A program made the translations under genes and the position numbers. A stretch of 64,000 nt of DNA from Aquirufa lenticrescens (GTDB lineage Bacteria > Bacteroidota > Bacteroidia > Cytophagales > Spirosomataceae), in contig NZ_CP049834.1 of the NCBI RefSeq assembly GCF_019916085.1, positions 1,688,501 through 1,752,500 of the forward strand, written 5' to 3'. Shown here one piece after another: positions 34,610-45,296 of this stretch. Each line of letters opens with the position of its first letter. Position 1 is the first letter of the stretch. The notes under the pieces are model-generated. The model was not told where the DNA came from and searched no databases. It worked only from the letters and a program-made list of their open reading frames with translations.

Positions 34610-35809
34610 ATGGCATTAGACGTAATCATCGTAGGCGGGGGCATCGTGGGCCTCGCAACGGCGCATCGCATATTAGAGGCGAGACCTGATCTTCATATCG
34701 CTTTGTTTGAGAAAGAAAGTATGGTCTCCATGCACCAAACAGGCAATAATTCTGGCGTGATCCACTCGGGCTTGTACTACAAACCGGGTTCTTTGAAAGC
34801 AAAGAATTGCATTGAGGGTTACCATCAATTGATTGATTATTGCACGAAAGAGAATATTCCATTCGAATTGACCGGAAAAATCGTGGTTGCTTCGACCGAA
34901 GAGCAGCGTGGACAATTGGAGACTTTATACCAAAGAGGTCAACAAAATGGCCTGGATGGATTGAAAAAATTGAGCTTAGCAGAAATGCGCGAATACGAGC
35001 CGCACGTGACAGGGGTAGAAGGAATGTTCGTTCCTCAAACGGGTATCGTGGATTACCGAGCAGTCGCTGCGAAATTAGCCGTAGGAACCCAAATCAAGGG
35101 TTGCGAGATGCATTTAGGCGAGCAAGTGATTGATATTAAGAAAGGTTTGACTTTCTCGATCGTGGAGACGACGAAGTCAGTCTACGAAGCTAAATTAGTG
35201 ATCAACTGTGCGGGTCTTTACTCCGATAAAGTAGCCCAGATGACCCAAAAAGAACCTTTGGACGTACGCATCGTACCGTTCCGCGGGGAATACTTTAAGC
35301 TGAGAAAAGACAAAGAATACCTAGTGAAGAACCTGATTTATCCGGTGCCAGATCCGAACTTCCCGTTCTTAGGGGTTCACTTCACCCGCATGATGAAAGG
35401 TGGCGTGGAGGCAGGACCGAATGCGGTTTTGGCCTTTAAGAAAGAGGGTTACAAGAAATTAGGGATTGATGTGAAGGAGCTTTGGGACACCTTAACCTGG
35501 CCTGGATTCCAAAAAGTAGCGGTGAAATACTGGGAAACTGGTTTGGGCGAAATGTACCGCAGCTTCTCAAAAGAGGCCTTTACGAAAGCTTTACAGGTCT
35601 TAATTCCAGAGATTCAAATCACCGATTTAGTCGAAGGCGGCGCGGGTGTGAGAGCTCAGGCTTGCGACAGAAATGGGGGATTATTAGATGATTTCTCGAT
35701 CGTAGAAGATGCGAAAGTGATCAATGTATTGAATGCGCCTAGTCCGGCGGCGACCTCGTCCTTATCTATCGGTAAGACGGTGGCGGAAATGGCCTTAAGT
35801 AGATTCTAA
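34610..35809 (+). CDS. lhgO: L-2-hydroxyglutarate oxidase
   Basis: 399 residues from the ATG at 34610; a start 21 bases upstream would lie on the promoter box TATATTTG (34584-34591). FAD-dependent DAO family: DVIIVGGGIVGLATAHRI is the dinucleotide-binding motif, NNSGVIHSGLYYKPGSLKA is typical of LhgO/L2HGDH, and GVRAQACDRNGGLLDDF lies near the end. It oxidises L-2-hydroxyglutarate to 2-oxoglutarate, feeding electrons to the membrane quinone pool. The ABC exporter gene follows after 9 bp. Confidence 0.9.
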   Translation: MALDVIIVGGGIVGLATAHRILEARPDLHIALFEKESMVSMHQTGNNSGVIHSGLYYKPGSLKAKNCIEGYHQLIDYCTKENIPFELTGKIVVASTEEQRGQLETLYQRGQQNGLDGLKKLSLAEMREYEPHVTGVEGMFVPQTGIVDYRAVAAKLAVGTQIKGCEMHLGEQVIDIKKGLTFSIVETTKSVYEAKLVINCAGLYSDKVAQMTQKEPLDVRIVPFRGEYFKLRKDKEYLVKNLIYPVPDPNFPFLGVHFTRMMKGGVEAGPNAVLAFKKEGYKKLGIDVKELWDTLTWPGFQKVAVKYWETGLGEMYRSFSKEAFTKALQVLIPEIQITDLVEGGAGVRAQACDRNGGLLDDFSIVEDAKVINVLNAPSPAATSSLSIGKTVAEMALSRF

Positions 35810-35818
35810 TCAACAAAT

Positions 35819-37567
35819 ATGAAATTATTACTGAATTATTTAAAAGTATACCGCTGGCGCGTGGTGGGGGCCTTAGCCCTGGCAGCCACGAACCAGATCT
35901 TCTCCTTGATGGATCCCTATATTTTTAGGAAGATCATCGACGATGTGGCGGCGGTGTACCGCTCGGATACCCACACGATGGACCAGTTCGTGGCGGCGAT
36001 TTGGCCTTTAGCCTTAGCGTCCGTGGGCGTGGCTTTCGTGAGCCGGGTAGCGAAAAACTTTCAGGATTATTTCATTAATACGGTTACCCAAAAAGTAGGT
36101 GCAAACCTCTATTCAGACGGCATCCGCCACTCTTTAGAATTACCTTACGAGACGTTTGAGGACCAAAGATCAGGCGAAACCCTAGGCAAGCTCCAAAAAG
36201 TTCGTACCGACGTCGAAAAGCTGATCACCCTTGGAATCAACATTCTATTCCAATCCATCATTGCCTTGATTTTCATCTCGGTCTATGCCTTCTCGGTGCA
36301 TTGGATGGTGATGCCCCTTTTCTTAATCACAGGGCCACTAATCGGTTATGTATCGTCTGTATTAAGTAAGAAGATCAAAGTGATTCAGATCGAAATCGTG
36401 AAGGAATCGACTGGGCTAGCAGGATCAACGACGGAATCCTTGCGCAATATCGAGCTGGTGAAATCTTTGGGTTTAGCAGAGCAAGAGATCGCACACTTAA
36501 ATGCGACAACGGAGAAAATTCTGAAATTAGAGTTAAAGAAAGTGCGCTATGTACGTTCGATGGCCTTTGTCCAAGGAACCTGCGTGAACTTGTTACGCAT
36601 GCTGATGGTGGTCGTGTTAATCTACTTGATCTACGAAGGAAAGATCACGATCGGCCAATTTTATTCGTTAAACATCTATTCGTTCTTCTTATTTAACCCC
36701 TTGCAAGAGATTGGTAATGTGGTGAATACCTACCGCGAGGCAGAGGTGTCTCTCCAAAATTTCGAGCAGGTATTAAGTATTCCTTCGGAGAAGAAGCCTG
36801 CTAACCCGAAGGCGATTTCTTCTATTCAGGAATTGAAGTTCGATCACGTTTCATTCAAACACCAATCTGCTACGACGGAAGCGTTGGACGGAATCACGTT
36901 CTCCGTTAAAGGCGGCGAGACGATAGCTTTCGTGGGGCCTTCAGGCGCCGGAAAGTCGACTTTAGTTAAGCTACTAGTAGGTTTATACCGTCCCAAAAAA
37001 GGTCAGGTATACTACAACGGCGAACCAAGTGACGCGATTGATTTCGATGAGTTGCGCAAGAAGATCGGTTTTGTAACCCAAGACACACAATTGTTTTCCG
37101 GTTCGATCCGCGAGAACTTGTTGTTCGTTAACCCGAACGCGACGGACGCACAATGTATGGCCGTGTTAGAAAAGGCTGCTTGCCAAACTTTACTAGCCAG
37201 AGCCGACAAAGGATTAGATTCCTTGATCGGTGAAGGTGGAGTGAAAGTGTCCGGAGGCGAGAAGCAGCGCTTGAGTATCGCGCGCGCTTTGTTGCGTGAC
37301 CCTAATTTATTGGTTTTTGATGAGGCGACTTCAGCGTTGGATTCTTTGACAGAAGAAGAAATATCCGAAACCATTCGTTCTTTATCCGTTGATACGGAGC
37401 ACCTTACGATCTTAATTGCCCACCGTTTATCCACAGTGATGCACGCGACGCGGATCTATGTGCTAGAGAAAGGACAGATTGTAGAACAGGGCTCGCACGA
37501 CGATTTAGTGGCGAGCAAAGGATTGTATTTTGCGATGTGGAGACAGCAGGTAGGAGAAAACAAATAA
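35819..37567 (+). CDS. ABC transporter, fused permease and ATPase (MsbA-like exporter)
   Basis: 582 residues. Six membrane helices in residues 1-310, then an ATPase domain: Walker A GPSGAGKST (about 374), signature VSGGEKQRLSIARALL (about 478), Walker B LLVFDEATSALD (about 498) and the H-loop IAHRLS. Type IV exporter half-transporter acting as a homodimer in the inner membrane; lipid or drug substrates are typical but the cargo is unknown. Directly follows lhgO. Confidence 0.88.
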   Translation: MKLLLNYLKVYRWRVVGALALAATNQIFSLMDPYIFRKIIDDVAAVYRSDTHTMDQFVAAIWPLALASVGVAFVSRVAKNFQDYFINTVTQKVGANLYSDGIRHSLELPYETFEDQRSGETLGKLQKVRTDVEKLITLGINILFQSIIALIFISVYAFSVHWMVMPLFLITGPLIGYVSSVLSKKIKVIQIEIVKESTGLAGSTTESLRNIELVKSLGLAEQEIAHLNATTEKILKLELKKVRYVRSMAFVQGTCVNLLRMLMVVVLIYLIYEGKITIGQFYSLNIYSFFLFNPLQEIGNVVNTYREAEVSLQNFEQVLSIPSEKKPANPKAISSIQELKFDHVSFKHQSATTEALDGITFSVKGGETIAFVGPSGAGKSTLVKLLVGLYRPKKGQVYYNGEPSDAIDFDELRKKIGFVTQDTQLFSGSIRENLLFVNPNATDAQCMAVLEKAACQTLLARADKGLDSLIGEGGVKVSGGEKQRLSIARALLRDPNLLVFDEATSALDSLTEEEISETIRSLSVDTEHLTILIAHRLSTVMHATRIYVLEKGQIVEQGSHDDLVASKGLYFAMWRQQVGENK

Positions 37568-37637
37568 TTAATTTTGCTTTTTCTATAATTGCCAAAGATT
37601 CTTTGGCATAATTAACCTGTCTACAAATCGAATTGCG

Positions 37638-37645
37638 TATATTTG
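37638..37645 (+). promoter_or_regulatory. -7 box upstream of the ilv operon
   Basis: TATATTTG, 26 bp before the ilvD ATG. A near-palindrome TGCCAAAGA/TCTTTGGCA lies upstream at 37590-37608; it may be an operator or the end of the ABC transporter transcript. No leader peptide or T-box is seen. Confidence 0.45.
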
Positions 37646-37671
37646 TTGTTTGAAAAAATTTCTTAAACCCT

Positions 37672-39348
37672 ATGTCATTAAATAAGTATTCACGGACATT
37701 AACTCAGGAAGTATCTAATCCCGCTGCGAAAGCGATGCTCTACGGTATCGGCTTAACAAGCGAGGATATGAACAAAGCCCAAATCGGTATCGCAAGTACA
37801 GGTTACGAAGGCAATACCTGTAATATGCACTTGAATGGCTTATCTGTTCACGTGAAAAAAGGGATCCAAGAGAATGGAATGGTCGGTTTGATCTTCCACA
37901 CGATCGGGGTTTCAGACGGAATGACCAATGGAAATGACGGGATGAGCTATTCTTTGCCATCGCGTGATATCATCGCAGATTCGATTGAAAATGTAGTAGG
38001 CGCACAATGGTATGACGGCGTCATCGCGGTCGTAGGTTGTGATAAGAATATGCCTGGCGCTATGATGGCGATGGCGCGTTTGAATCGCCCAGGGATGCTG
38101 GTATATGGCGGAACGATTCGCAGCGGTTCTTACAAAGGAGAAAAATTAGACATCGTTTCGGCCTTCGAAGCTTTGGGAAAAAAATATGCAGGAACCATAT
38201 CTGACGAGGATTATGAAGGCGTTATTCGCAATTCAATCCCGGGAGCAGGAGCCTGCGGCGGTATGTACACAGCGAATACGATGGCTTCTTCGATGGAAGC
38301 GATGGGCTTAGTACTACCTAATTCATCGACGTATCCAGCCACGCACGAAGGCAAGAAAGAGGAGTGCTTAGCGATAGGCGCGGCGATGAAAGTGTTATTA
38401 GAAAAAAACATCTGTACACGTGACATCATGACGCGTAAGGCATTCGAGAATGCGATGACGGTGGTGATGGCCTTAGGAGGTTCTACAAACGCGGTGCTTC
38501 ACTATTTAGCGATTGCACACGCTGCTGGAATCACGTTTACCTTGAAAGATATCCAAGATATTTCAGATCGCACGCCTTTGATCGCAGACTTAAAGCCAAG
38601 TGGTAAATACTACATGGAAGATGTATTAGCGATCGGTGGAATGCCAGCGATTTTGAAATATTTACACAGTGTGGGCTTGTTACACGGAGATTGTTTGACG
38701 GTGACAGGAAAGACGATGGCGGAGAACCTTGCGGAGGCTCCTGACTTGAATTTTGACACACAAAAAATTATTTTCCCTATCACTCAACCTTTGAAACCAA
38801 CAGGTCACTTGCAGATCTTGTATGGTAATTTAGCTCCAGGCGGTGCCGTGGCGAAGATTACTGGTAAGGAAGGTGAGCGTTTTGAGGGTATTGCTAAAGT
38901 GTGTGAGCGCGAAGAAGAGGTCATCGAATACATCTCGAAAGGCGAAATTAAAGCAGGTCACGTCATCGTGATTCGCAACGAAGGTCCTAAAGGTGGTCCA
39001 GGGATGCCAGAAATGTTAAAGCCTACTTCGGCCGTAATCGGTGCTGGTTTAGGAAACTCGGTGGCGATGATCACCGATGGTCGCTTCTCTGGAGGAACAC
39101 ATGGTTTCGTGGTAGGACACGTAACACCAGAAGCACAAGAAGGTGGTCCAATCGGCCTGGTAAAAGACGGGGATAAAATCACGATTGATGCGGTGAACAA
39201 TACCTTGGTATTGCACGTATCGGATGAAGAATTAGCAGAACGCAAGAAAAATTGGAAGCCTATTGAGTCTCCCTTTAAGCAAGGCGTTCTTCGCAAATAT
39301 ATTAAAAACGTATCCTCTGCTAGTCAGGGATGTGTGACGGATTTATAA
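37672..39348 (+). CDS. ilvD: Dihydroxy-acid dehydratase
   Basis: 558 residues. Fe-S enzyme turning 2,3-dihydroxy-isovalerate (or -methylvalerate) into the 2-keto acid, the third common step of valine and isoleucine synthesis. Cluster-ligand and family motifs are clear: [47 protein letters not shown], and near the end [20 protein letters not shown]. First gene of the ilvDBNC operon, with its own TATATTTG box. Confidence 0.95.
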   Translation: MSLNKYSRTLTQEVSNPAAKAMLYGIGLTSEDMNKAQIGIASTGYEGNTCNMHLNGLSVHVKKGIQENGMVGLIFHTIGVSDGMTNGNDGMSYSLPSRDIIADSIENVVGAQWYDGVIAVVGCDKNMPGAMMAMARLNRPGMLVYGGTIRSGSYKGEKLDIVSAFEALGKKYAGTISDEDYEGVIRNSIPGAGACGGMYTANTMASSMEAMGLVLPNSSTYPATHEGKKEECLAIGAAMKVLLEKNICTRDIMTRKAFENAMTVVMALGGSTNAVLHYLAIAHAAGITFTLKDIQDISDRTPLIADLKPSGKYYMEDVLAIGGMPAILKYLHSVGLLHGDCLTVTGKTMAENLAEAPDLNFDTQKIIFPITQPLKPTGHLQILYGNLAPGGAVAKITGKEGERFEGIAKVCEREEEVIEYISKGEIKAGHVIVIRNEGPKGGPGMPEMLKPTSAVIGAGLGNSVAMITDGRFSGGTHGFVVGHVTPEAQEGGPIGLVKDGDKITIDAVNNTLVLHVSDEELAERKKNWKPIESPFKQGVLRKYIKNVSSASQGCVTDL

Positions 39349-39430
39349 GAAAATAATTTTTTTATCTATCCAGAAGGCTTAAATTGGGCTTTCTATTACA
39401 TTGAGACAGAATTTTTGAAAATTGTTAACC

Positions 39431-41173
39431 ATGGGACAAACCCTAACTCAAACCGAAGCAGCTAATCAACCTGGCCAAAAGAAATTTTTGTCAGGCGCCC
39501 AAGCTATCATGCAATCATTGGTAGAGCAGGGTGTGGACACGATTTTTGGTTACCCTGGTGGGGCCATTATGCCTACCTATGATGCGCTTTACGATTACCA
39601 AGATCGCTTAAAACATATTTTAGTTCGTCACGAACAAGGTGCAGGACATGCCGCTCAAGGTTATGCTCGCATGTTAAATAAGGCGGGGGTCTGCATGGTG
39701 ACTTCTGGTCCTGGAGCTACGAACTTAATCACGCCTATCGCGGATGCGATGTTGGATTCTACGCCTTTGGTGTGTATCGTAGGTCAAGTAAAAGGAAATT
39801 TATTAGGAACGGATGCGTTCCAAGAATGCGATTTGATTGGTATCTCCATGCCTGTGACGAAGTGGAACTACCAAGTTGTAGATGCGAATGAGATCCCAGA
39901 AATCATGGCGAAAGCCTTCTACATCGCAGAAACAGGGCGTCCTGGTCCCGTTTTAATTGATATTACACGTACGGCTCAGACAGATATCATGACTGTGTCT
40001 TTCGAATACAAACCTTGCAAGTCGATTATTTCCTACAAACCACGCGTAGAGCCTAAGGCAGAGCATGTGGAGGCTGCAGCGAAATTAATCAATGGTGCAA
40101 AACGCCCTTATATTTTAGCCGGTCACGGTATTATTATTTCTGGTGCTGAAAAAGAATTGAATGATTTCGTGGATAAAACGGGCATTCCGGTGGCGACAAC
40201 CTTATTAGGAATGTCTTCTATGGATGCGGATCACCCGCTTTATGTGGGCTGGCCGGGTATGCACGGAAATTATGGTGCGAACGTATTGACGAATTCTTGC
40301 GATGTTTTAATCGCAATCGGGATGCGTTTTGATGACCGAATTACGGGAGATTTAGCGACTTACGCGAAGCAGGCGAAAGTGGTTCACATTGAAATCGACC
40401 CGAGTGAAGTAGATAAAAATGTGAAGGCAGATGCTCCAGTTGTAGGGGATGCGAAGGCTGCACTTCAGGCGTTGTTGCCTTTAGTGAACAAGGCGGACCA
40501 CAGCGAATGGAGAGCTGAATTCAAGAAATACGACGACGAAGAGTACGAAAAGATCACGAAGAAAGACTTGTTCCACGAAGGGGATAAGATCAAAATGGGT
40601 GAGGCCGTCAATCTGTTGTCGAATAAGACAAAAGGAGAAGCCGTAGTCGTAACAGACGTAGGGCAACACCAAATGATTACGAATCGCTATTACCGATTCA
40701 AAAAACGCAATTCGATCGTTACTTCGGGAGGCGCAGGAACCATGGGCTTTGCCTTGCCGGCTGCGTTTGGTGCGAAGGTAGCGGTGCCTCAGCGCGAGGT
40801 TGTAGCGGTCATCGGTGATGGTGGTTTCCAAATGACATTGCAAGAACTAGGTACCATCGCACAAAGCGGTTTGCCAGTGAAAATAATCATCTTGAATAAT
40901 AACTTCTTAGGCATGGTGCGCCAATGGCAGCAACTGTTCTTTGATAACCGTTATTCATTCGTTGAATTGCAGAATCCAGATTTCATTACGATTGCGAAAG
41001 GTTTTGGCATTGCGGGTCATACCGTTTCGAATCGAGCGGAATTGAGTGATTCATTAGATACTTTATTGAATTCAGATAAGCCTTATCTGTTAGAAATCGT
41101 TTGTGAAAAAGAGGAAAATGTATTCCCCATGGTACCTGCAGGTGGCTGTGTAACCAGTGTGAGGCTAGAATAA
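39431..41173 (+). CDS. ilvB: Acetolactate synthase large subunit
   Basis: 580 residues from the ATG at 39431 (a TTG nine bases upstream is less likely). Thiamine-diphosphate enzyme making 2-acetolactate or 2-aceto-2-hydroxybutyrate. Visible: GVDTIFGYPGGAIMP with the catalytic Glu following in VRHEQGAGHAAQGYAR, GPGATNL, a central FAD-region domain, and the ThDP motif GDGGFQMTLQEL...NNNFLGMVRQWQ. It pairs with IlvN encoded two bases downstream. Confidence 0.95.
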   Translation: MGQTLTQTEAANQPGQKKFLSGAQAIMQSLVEQGVDTIFGYPGGAIMPTYDALYDYQDRLKHILVRHEQGAGHAAQGYARMLNKAGVCMVTSGPGATNLITPIADAMLDSTPLVCIVGQVKGNLLGTDAFQECDLIGISMPVTKWNYQVVDANEIPEIMAKAFYIAETGRPGPVLIDITRTAQTDIMTVSFEYKPCKSIISYKPRVEPKAEHVEAAAKLINGAKRPYILAGHGIIISGAEKELNDFVDKTGIPVATTLLGMSSMDADHPLYVGWPGMHGNYGANVLTNSCDVLIAIGMRFDDRITGDLATYAKQAKVVHIEIDPSEVDKNVKADAPVVGDAKAALQALLPLVNKADHSEWRAEFKKYDDEEYEKITKKDLFHEGDKIKMGEAVNLLSNKTKGEAVVVTDVGQHQMITNRYYRFKKRNSIVTSGGAGTMGFALPAAFGAKVAVPQREVVAVIGDGGFQMTLQELGTIAQSGLPVKIIILNNNFLGMVRQWQQLFFDNRYSFVELQNPDFITIAKGFGIAGHTVSNRAELSDSLDTLLNSDKPYLLEIVCEKEENVFPMVPAGGCVTSVRLE

Positions 41174-41175
41174 TT

Positions 41176-41712
41176 ATGTTAACGAATTACACTATTTCTG
41201 TTTTTACCACCAATACGGTCGGTTTATTAAATCGCATCACGATTATTTTCACGCGTCGTCGAGTAAATATCGAGAGTTTGACGGTTTCTGAGACAGAGCG
41301 TAGAGGCGTATCACGTTTTACGATTGTGATTAAGCACGAAAATCGAGAATTCGTTGAGAAATTAGTTCGCCAAATCCGTAAAGTAACCGACGTTCTCGCG
41401 GTGTTTGGTTACCTAGATGACGAAATCGTATTTAACGAAATCGGCTTATTTAAGATTGCCACTCCGCTAGGAGGTACTCCGGTGGATGTAAAGACGATTA
41501 ATTTAGATTGGAATGCGAAGATTGTGCATTTTGGCCTTGATTATGTAGTCGTGGAAAAGAATGGCTCTGAAGAAGAAATTCAAGAGTTTTATGCCTATTT
41601 AAAGAAATGGGAAATTTTAGAGTACGTTAAGTCGGGTCGTGTTGCCGTAGGTAAAACAGAGAAAGGCTTAGTGGAGTTTTTGCCGGAAGAAGGCAATTGG
41701 GAAATTGTATAA
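41176..41712 (+). CDS. ilvN: Acetolactate synthase small subunit
   Basis: 178 residues. An N-terminal ACT domain (ISVFTTNTVGLLNRITIIFTRR, then NIESLTVSETE) binds the feedback inhibitor valine; the C-terminal half is the second regulatory domain. It activates and regulates IlvB. Spacing of two bases to ilvB indicates coupled expression. Confidence 0.92.
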   Translation: MLTNYTISVFTTNTVGLLNRITIIFTRRRVNIESLTVSETERRGVSRFTIVIKHENREFVEKLVRQIRKVTDVLAVFGYLDDEIVFNEIGLFKIATPLGGTPVDVKTINLDWNAKIVHFGLDYVVVEKNGSEEEIQEFYAYLKKWEILEYVKSGRVAVGKTEKGLVEFLPEEGNWEIV

Positions 41713-41745
41713 TCGAACAAAGAATATAAATTAAATAACAAAAAA

Positions 41746-42789
41746 ATGGCAAAGATTAATTTCGGTGGAGTTGTTGAAGACATCGTAACAAGAGAAGAGT
41801 TTCCATTAGAGAAAGCTAGACAAGTATTAGCAGACCAAACGATCGCCGTGATCGGATATGGAGTTCAAGGTCCAGGACAAGCGTTAAACATGAAAGACAA
41901 TGGTCTAAATGTAATCGTAGGTCAACGTAAAGGTAAAACTTATGACAAAGCTGTCGCTGACGGTTGGGTTCCGGGTGTAACTTTATTTGAAATCGAAGAA
42001 GCGTTAGAAAAAGGAACGATCATTTGTTACTTACTTTCAGATGCCGCTCAAATCGAGTTATGGCCTACAGTAAAGAAATATTTAACGGCTGGAAAGTCTC
42101 TTTATTTCTCTCACGGTTTTGGTATCACCTACAAAGAAAAAACAGGAATTGTTCCTCCAGCAGATGTGGACGTATTCTTAGCTGCACCTAAAGGTTCAGG
42201 AACTTCATTACGTCGTTTATTTGTAGCCGGTAAAGGTTTGAACTCTTCGTTCGCTGTTTACCAAGATGCATCAGGAAAAGCACGTGAAAAATGTATCGCA
42301 ATGGCGATTGGTGTAGGTTCAGGCTATTTATTCGAAACTGATTTCTACAAAGAAGTAACGTCTGACTTAACAGGTGAGCGTGGAACATTAATGGGAGCTA
42401 TCCAAGGTATCTTCGCTGCACAATACGACGTATTACGCGCGAACGGTCACTCTCCATCAGAAGCTTTCAATGAAACTGTGGAAGAATTAACACAATCGTT
42501 AATGCCATTAGTGGCTGAGAACGGAATGGATTGGATGTATGCAAATTGCTCAACTACGGCACAACGTGGTGCATTGGATTGGTGGAAGCCATTCCGTGAT
42601 GCAACTAAGCCTGTATTCGAGCAATTATACAACTCAGTGAAAACTCAAGCGGAAGCTGAGCGTTCTATTACTTTGAATTCTCAACCGGATTACCGTGTGA
42701 AATTAGATGCTGAATTGAAAGAAATGGCAGATATGGAAATGTGGAGAGCTGGTGCTGCAGTACGTAGCCTACGTCCAGAGAATAACTAG
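41746..42789 (+). CDS. ilvC: Ketol-acid reductoisomerase (NADP+)
   Basis: 347 residues. It isomerises and reduces acetolactate to dihydroxy-isovalerate. IAVIGYGVQGPGQALNMKDNG is the Rossmann motif; VFLAAPKGSGTSLRRLFV, TDFYKEVTSDLTGERGTLMGAI (metal-binding Asp/Glu) and ALDWWKPF are typical. A strong terminator follows at 42806-42840, ending the ilvDBNC operon. Confidence 0.95.
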   Translation: MAKINFGGVVEDIVTREEFPLEKARQVLADQTIAVIGYGVQGPGQALNMKDNGLNVIVGQRKGKTYDKAVADGWVPGVTLFEIEEALEKGTIICYLLSDAAQIELWPTVKKYLTAGKSLYFSHGFGITYKEKTGIVPPADVDVFLAAPKGSGTSLRRLFVAGKGLNSSFAVYQDASGKAREKCIAMAIGVGSGYLFETDFYKEVTSDLTGERGTLMGAIQGIFAAQYDVLRANGHSPSEAFNETVEELTQSLMPLVAENGMDWMYANCSTTAQRGALDWWKPFRDATKPVFEQLYNSVKTQAEAERSITLNSQPDYRVKLDAELKEMADMEMWRAGAAVRSLRPENN

Positions 42790-42805
42790 TTTTTTCTAGT
42801 GTTTG

Positions 42806-42840
42806 AAAAAGGGTAGACAAGCAATTGTCTACCCTTTTTT
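42806..42840 (+). terminator. Terminator of the ilvDBNC operon
   Basis: AAAAAGGGTAGACAA / TTGTCTACCCTTTTTT, a stem of at least 12 bp with loop GCAA and a T-run. Confidence 0.85.
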
Positions 42841-42857
42841 TGTTAATTTTGGGGCGC

Positions 42858-43847
42858 ATGGAATTTAACAAACTACAACACGTTCCTAGCGTCACAGAAA
42901 TAAAACAAGTAGCGGAGCAGCTAAAAGGGGTCATCTCAGAGACGCCTTTAGAATTCTCGGCCTCTCTTTCTGCGCGCTATGGGGCAAATATCTATTTAAA
43001 GCGCGAAGATTTGCAGGTCGTTCGCTCCTACAAAATTAGGGGAGCCTACCACAAAATCACTAACATTCCCTCGGAGTTAAGATCGAAAGGGGTGGTGGCT
43101 GCGTCTGCAGGTAACCATGCGCAAGGAGTTGCTTTAGCCTGTGCGTTACTCGGAATTCAAGCTCACATTTTTATGCCTAAGTCGACACCTTTGCAGAAGG
43201 TGGAGGCGGTCCGTTTTTTCGGAAAGGAAAAGGTGCGTATTTACTTGGTGGGAGAGACTTATGATGAGGCCTTCGCAGCATCACGGAAATTCTGCGAGTC
43301 GAACGGCGCCATTTATATTCCTCCGTTTGATGATTTTGACATTATTGCGGGTCAAGCCACGGTTACTTTGGAGATTTTGGATGCCTTGCCAGTGGCACCT
43401 GATTTTTTGTTTTTAGCTATAGGCGGTGGCGGATTAGCGGCCGGGGCTTCATTAGTATTGCCCTCTTCTACTAAGTTGATAGGAGTGGAACCGGCGGGTG
43501 CACCGTCGATGCAGCAGAGTTTGGCCGCTTCAGAAGTGGTGGTGCTGGATGAGATTGATCGTTTTGTGGATGGAGCCTCTGTGAAGCAGGTAGGTTTGAA
43601 GACCTTTGCTATTTGTGCCAAAGGCTTAGCTCGCATGTTAACCGTATCTAAAAAAGCTCTTTGTCAAACCATGCTTGATCTCTATGCATTGCGTAGCATG
43701 ATCGTAGAGCCAGCTGGTGCTTTAAGTGTGGCTGGTCTTGAAGAAATGGCAGAGGAAATCAAGGGGAAAACGGTAGTTTGTGTCATCTCTGGCGGAAATT
43801 TCGATCCAAAACGCTTTCCAGAGATTAAATCTCTAGCCTCGGCTTAA
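42858..43847 (+). CDS. ilvA: Threonine ammonia-lyase, catalytic domain only
   Basis: 329 residues from the ATG at 42858, after the terminator; an in-frame start at 42825 lies inside the terminator stem. PLP fold type II: YLKREDLQVVRSYKIRGAYHK holds the PLP Lys, SAGNHAQG and AIGGGGLAAG the cofactor-binding loops. It makes 2-oxobutanoate for isoleucine. The C-terminal regulatory ACT-like domain of biosynthetic IlvA (about 500 residues) is missing, so isoleucine feedback through it is unlikely. TAATTTTG at 42844-42851 could be its promoter box. Confidence 0.9.
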   Translation: MEFNKLQHVPSVTEIKQVAEQLKGVISETPLEFSASLSARYGANIYLKREDLQVVRSYKIRGAYHKITNIPSELRSKGVVAASAGNHAQGVALACALLGIQAHIFMPKSTPLQKVEAVRFFGKEKVRIYLVGETYDEAFAASRKFCESNGAIYIPPFDDFDIIAGQATVTLEILDALPVAPDFLFLAIGGGGLAAGASLVLPSSTKLIGVEPAGAPSMQQSLAASEVVVLDEIDRFVDGASVKQVGLKTFAICAKGLARMLTVSKKALCQTMLDLYALRSMIVEPAGALSVAGLEEMAEEIKGKTVVCVISGGNFDPKRFPEIKSLASA

Positions 43848-43969
43848 AAAAATCCAAAATTTTATATTCTGACGTCTTTTTGTATTTTAGATTAATTGTC
43901 TTATTAAATAGATTATAAAAGATTATTAGTAGTTAAATAATCTTATTTACCTTAATTTTTAAGATTTTT

Positions 43970-44003
43970 AATCTATACTCTGTACTCTCTAATCTCTCAT
44001 CTC
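43970..44003. repeat. Short pyrimidine-rich intergenic repeat, copy 1
   Basis: ATACTCTGTACTCTCTAATC followed by TCTCATCTCC; the same wording (ACTCTATACTCTCTAATCT) occurs between the cytochrome c and sco genes at 48809-48873. Lies in the otherwise featureless 214-bp gap before leuA. Confidence 0.4.
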
Positions 44004-44061
44004 CTTGCTTGCAAACTGAATTAGGTGTAATTTCACAACGAAATAAAACACCTTAAATAAG

Positions 44062-45201
44062 ATGAGTAACCGCATTCAGATTTTTGATACCACCTTACGT
44101 GATGGCGAACAAGTTCCCGGCTGTCAATTAAACCGAGAGGAAAAAGTAGAAGTTGCTTTACAACTCGAGTTACTAGGTGTAGATATCATTGAAGCCGGTT
44201 TTCCGATCTCATCTCCCGGTGATTTTGCCTCTGTTCAAGCCATATGTGATGCCGTAAAGGAGCCCACAGTTTGCGCCTTGACTCGTGCTAAAAAAGAAGA
44301 TATCGACGCAGCTGTTGCTGCCTTAAAAACGGCTCGCAAACCTCGTATTCATACAGGAATTGGTTCTTCAGACGTACATATCAAACATAAATTTAATTCG
44401 ACACGCGAGGAAATTATCGAGCGTGGCGTTTGGGCGGTAAAGTATGCCAAATCCTTTGTGGAAGACGTCGAGTTCTTCGCTGAAGACGCAGGCAGGGCTG
44501 ACTTAGCTTTTTTGGCACAATTAACACACGAAGTAATCAAAGCCGGTGCAACAGTCGTCAACTTACCAGATACAACGGGTTATTTATTGCCGCACGTCAT
44601 GCACGAGCGTATCAAATATTTATACGAAAACGTAGATAACATTCACCAGGCTACGATTTCAATGCACAATCACAACGATTTAGGTCTTGCTACTGCAAAT
44701 ACCATCGCCGGTATTCAAGCAGGTGCTCGTCAAGTCGAAGTAACGATAAATGGAATTGGAGAACGCGCCGGAAATACCTCTTTGGAAGAAATTGCGATGA
44801 TTCTAAACGTGCACAAAGATTTAGGATTTACAACAGGCATCAAGCCAAAATATCTTTACCCTACCAGCACATTAGTTTCTAACTTAATGGGCATGCACGT
44901 ACAGCCAAACAAGGCCATCGTAGGTGCAAACGCTTTCGCTCACTCATCCGGTATTCACCAAGATGGTTTCTTGAAGCACGCTCAAAACTATGAGATTATG
45001 AATCCGGAAGACGTGGGAGTTTCCTCGTCTGCGATTTTATTGACCTCTCGTTCAGGCCGTGCCGCCTTACGCCATCGCTTGACTTTACTAGGATTCGATT
45101 TCGAAAAACCAGAATTAGATAAGATCTACACACGCTTCTTGTTGATGGCGGATGAGAGAAAGATGATTCATGATGAGGATCTACGTGAATTAGTAGGTTG
45201 A
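44062..45201 (+). CDS. leuA: 2-isopropylmalate synthase, short form
   Basis: 379 residues. DRE-TIM metallolyase: [16 protein letters not shown], metal ligands in [38 protein letters not shown]. It condenses acetyl-CoA with 2-ketoisovalerate, the product of the ilv genes upstream, to start leucine synthesis. The C-terminal leucine-binding domain of classical LeuA (over 500 residues) is absent. Homocitrate or citramalate synthase activity is possible but the ilv context favours LeuA. leuB, leuC and leuD are not in the window. Confidence 0.88.
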   Translation: MSNRIQIFDTTLRDGEQVPGCQLNREEKVEVALQLELLGVDIIEAGFPISSPGDFASVQAICDAVKEPTVCALTRAKKEDIDAAVAALKTARKPRIHTGIGSSDVHIKHKFNSTREEIIERGVWAVKYAKSFVEDVEFFAEDAGRADLAFLAQLTHEVIKAGATVVNLPDTTGYLLPHVMHERIKYLYENVDNIHQATISMHNHNDLGLATANTIAGIQAGARQVEVTINGIGERAGNTSLEEIAMILNVHKDLGFTTGIKPKYLYPTSTLVSNLMGMHVQPNKAIVGANAFAHSSGIHQDGFLKHAQNYEIMNPEDVGVSSSAILLTSRSGRAALRHRLTLLGFDFEKPELDKIYTRFLLMADERKMIHDEDLRELVG

Positions 45202-45296
45202 TTATTTGTTATTTAAAACAGAAATCGTGCTGCGCAATGATTTCTAGTTTTAAACACCAATATAATCACTACTAGATTCCTTCGGACTCTATCGCT

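Noticed and set aside
37568-37671. Leader peptide, T-box or riboswitch ahead of ilvD
   Set aside because: No run of Ile, Val or Leu codons, no T-box sequence; only a short palindrome and a promoter box.
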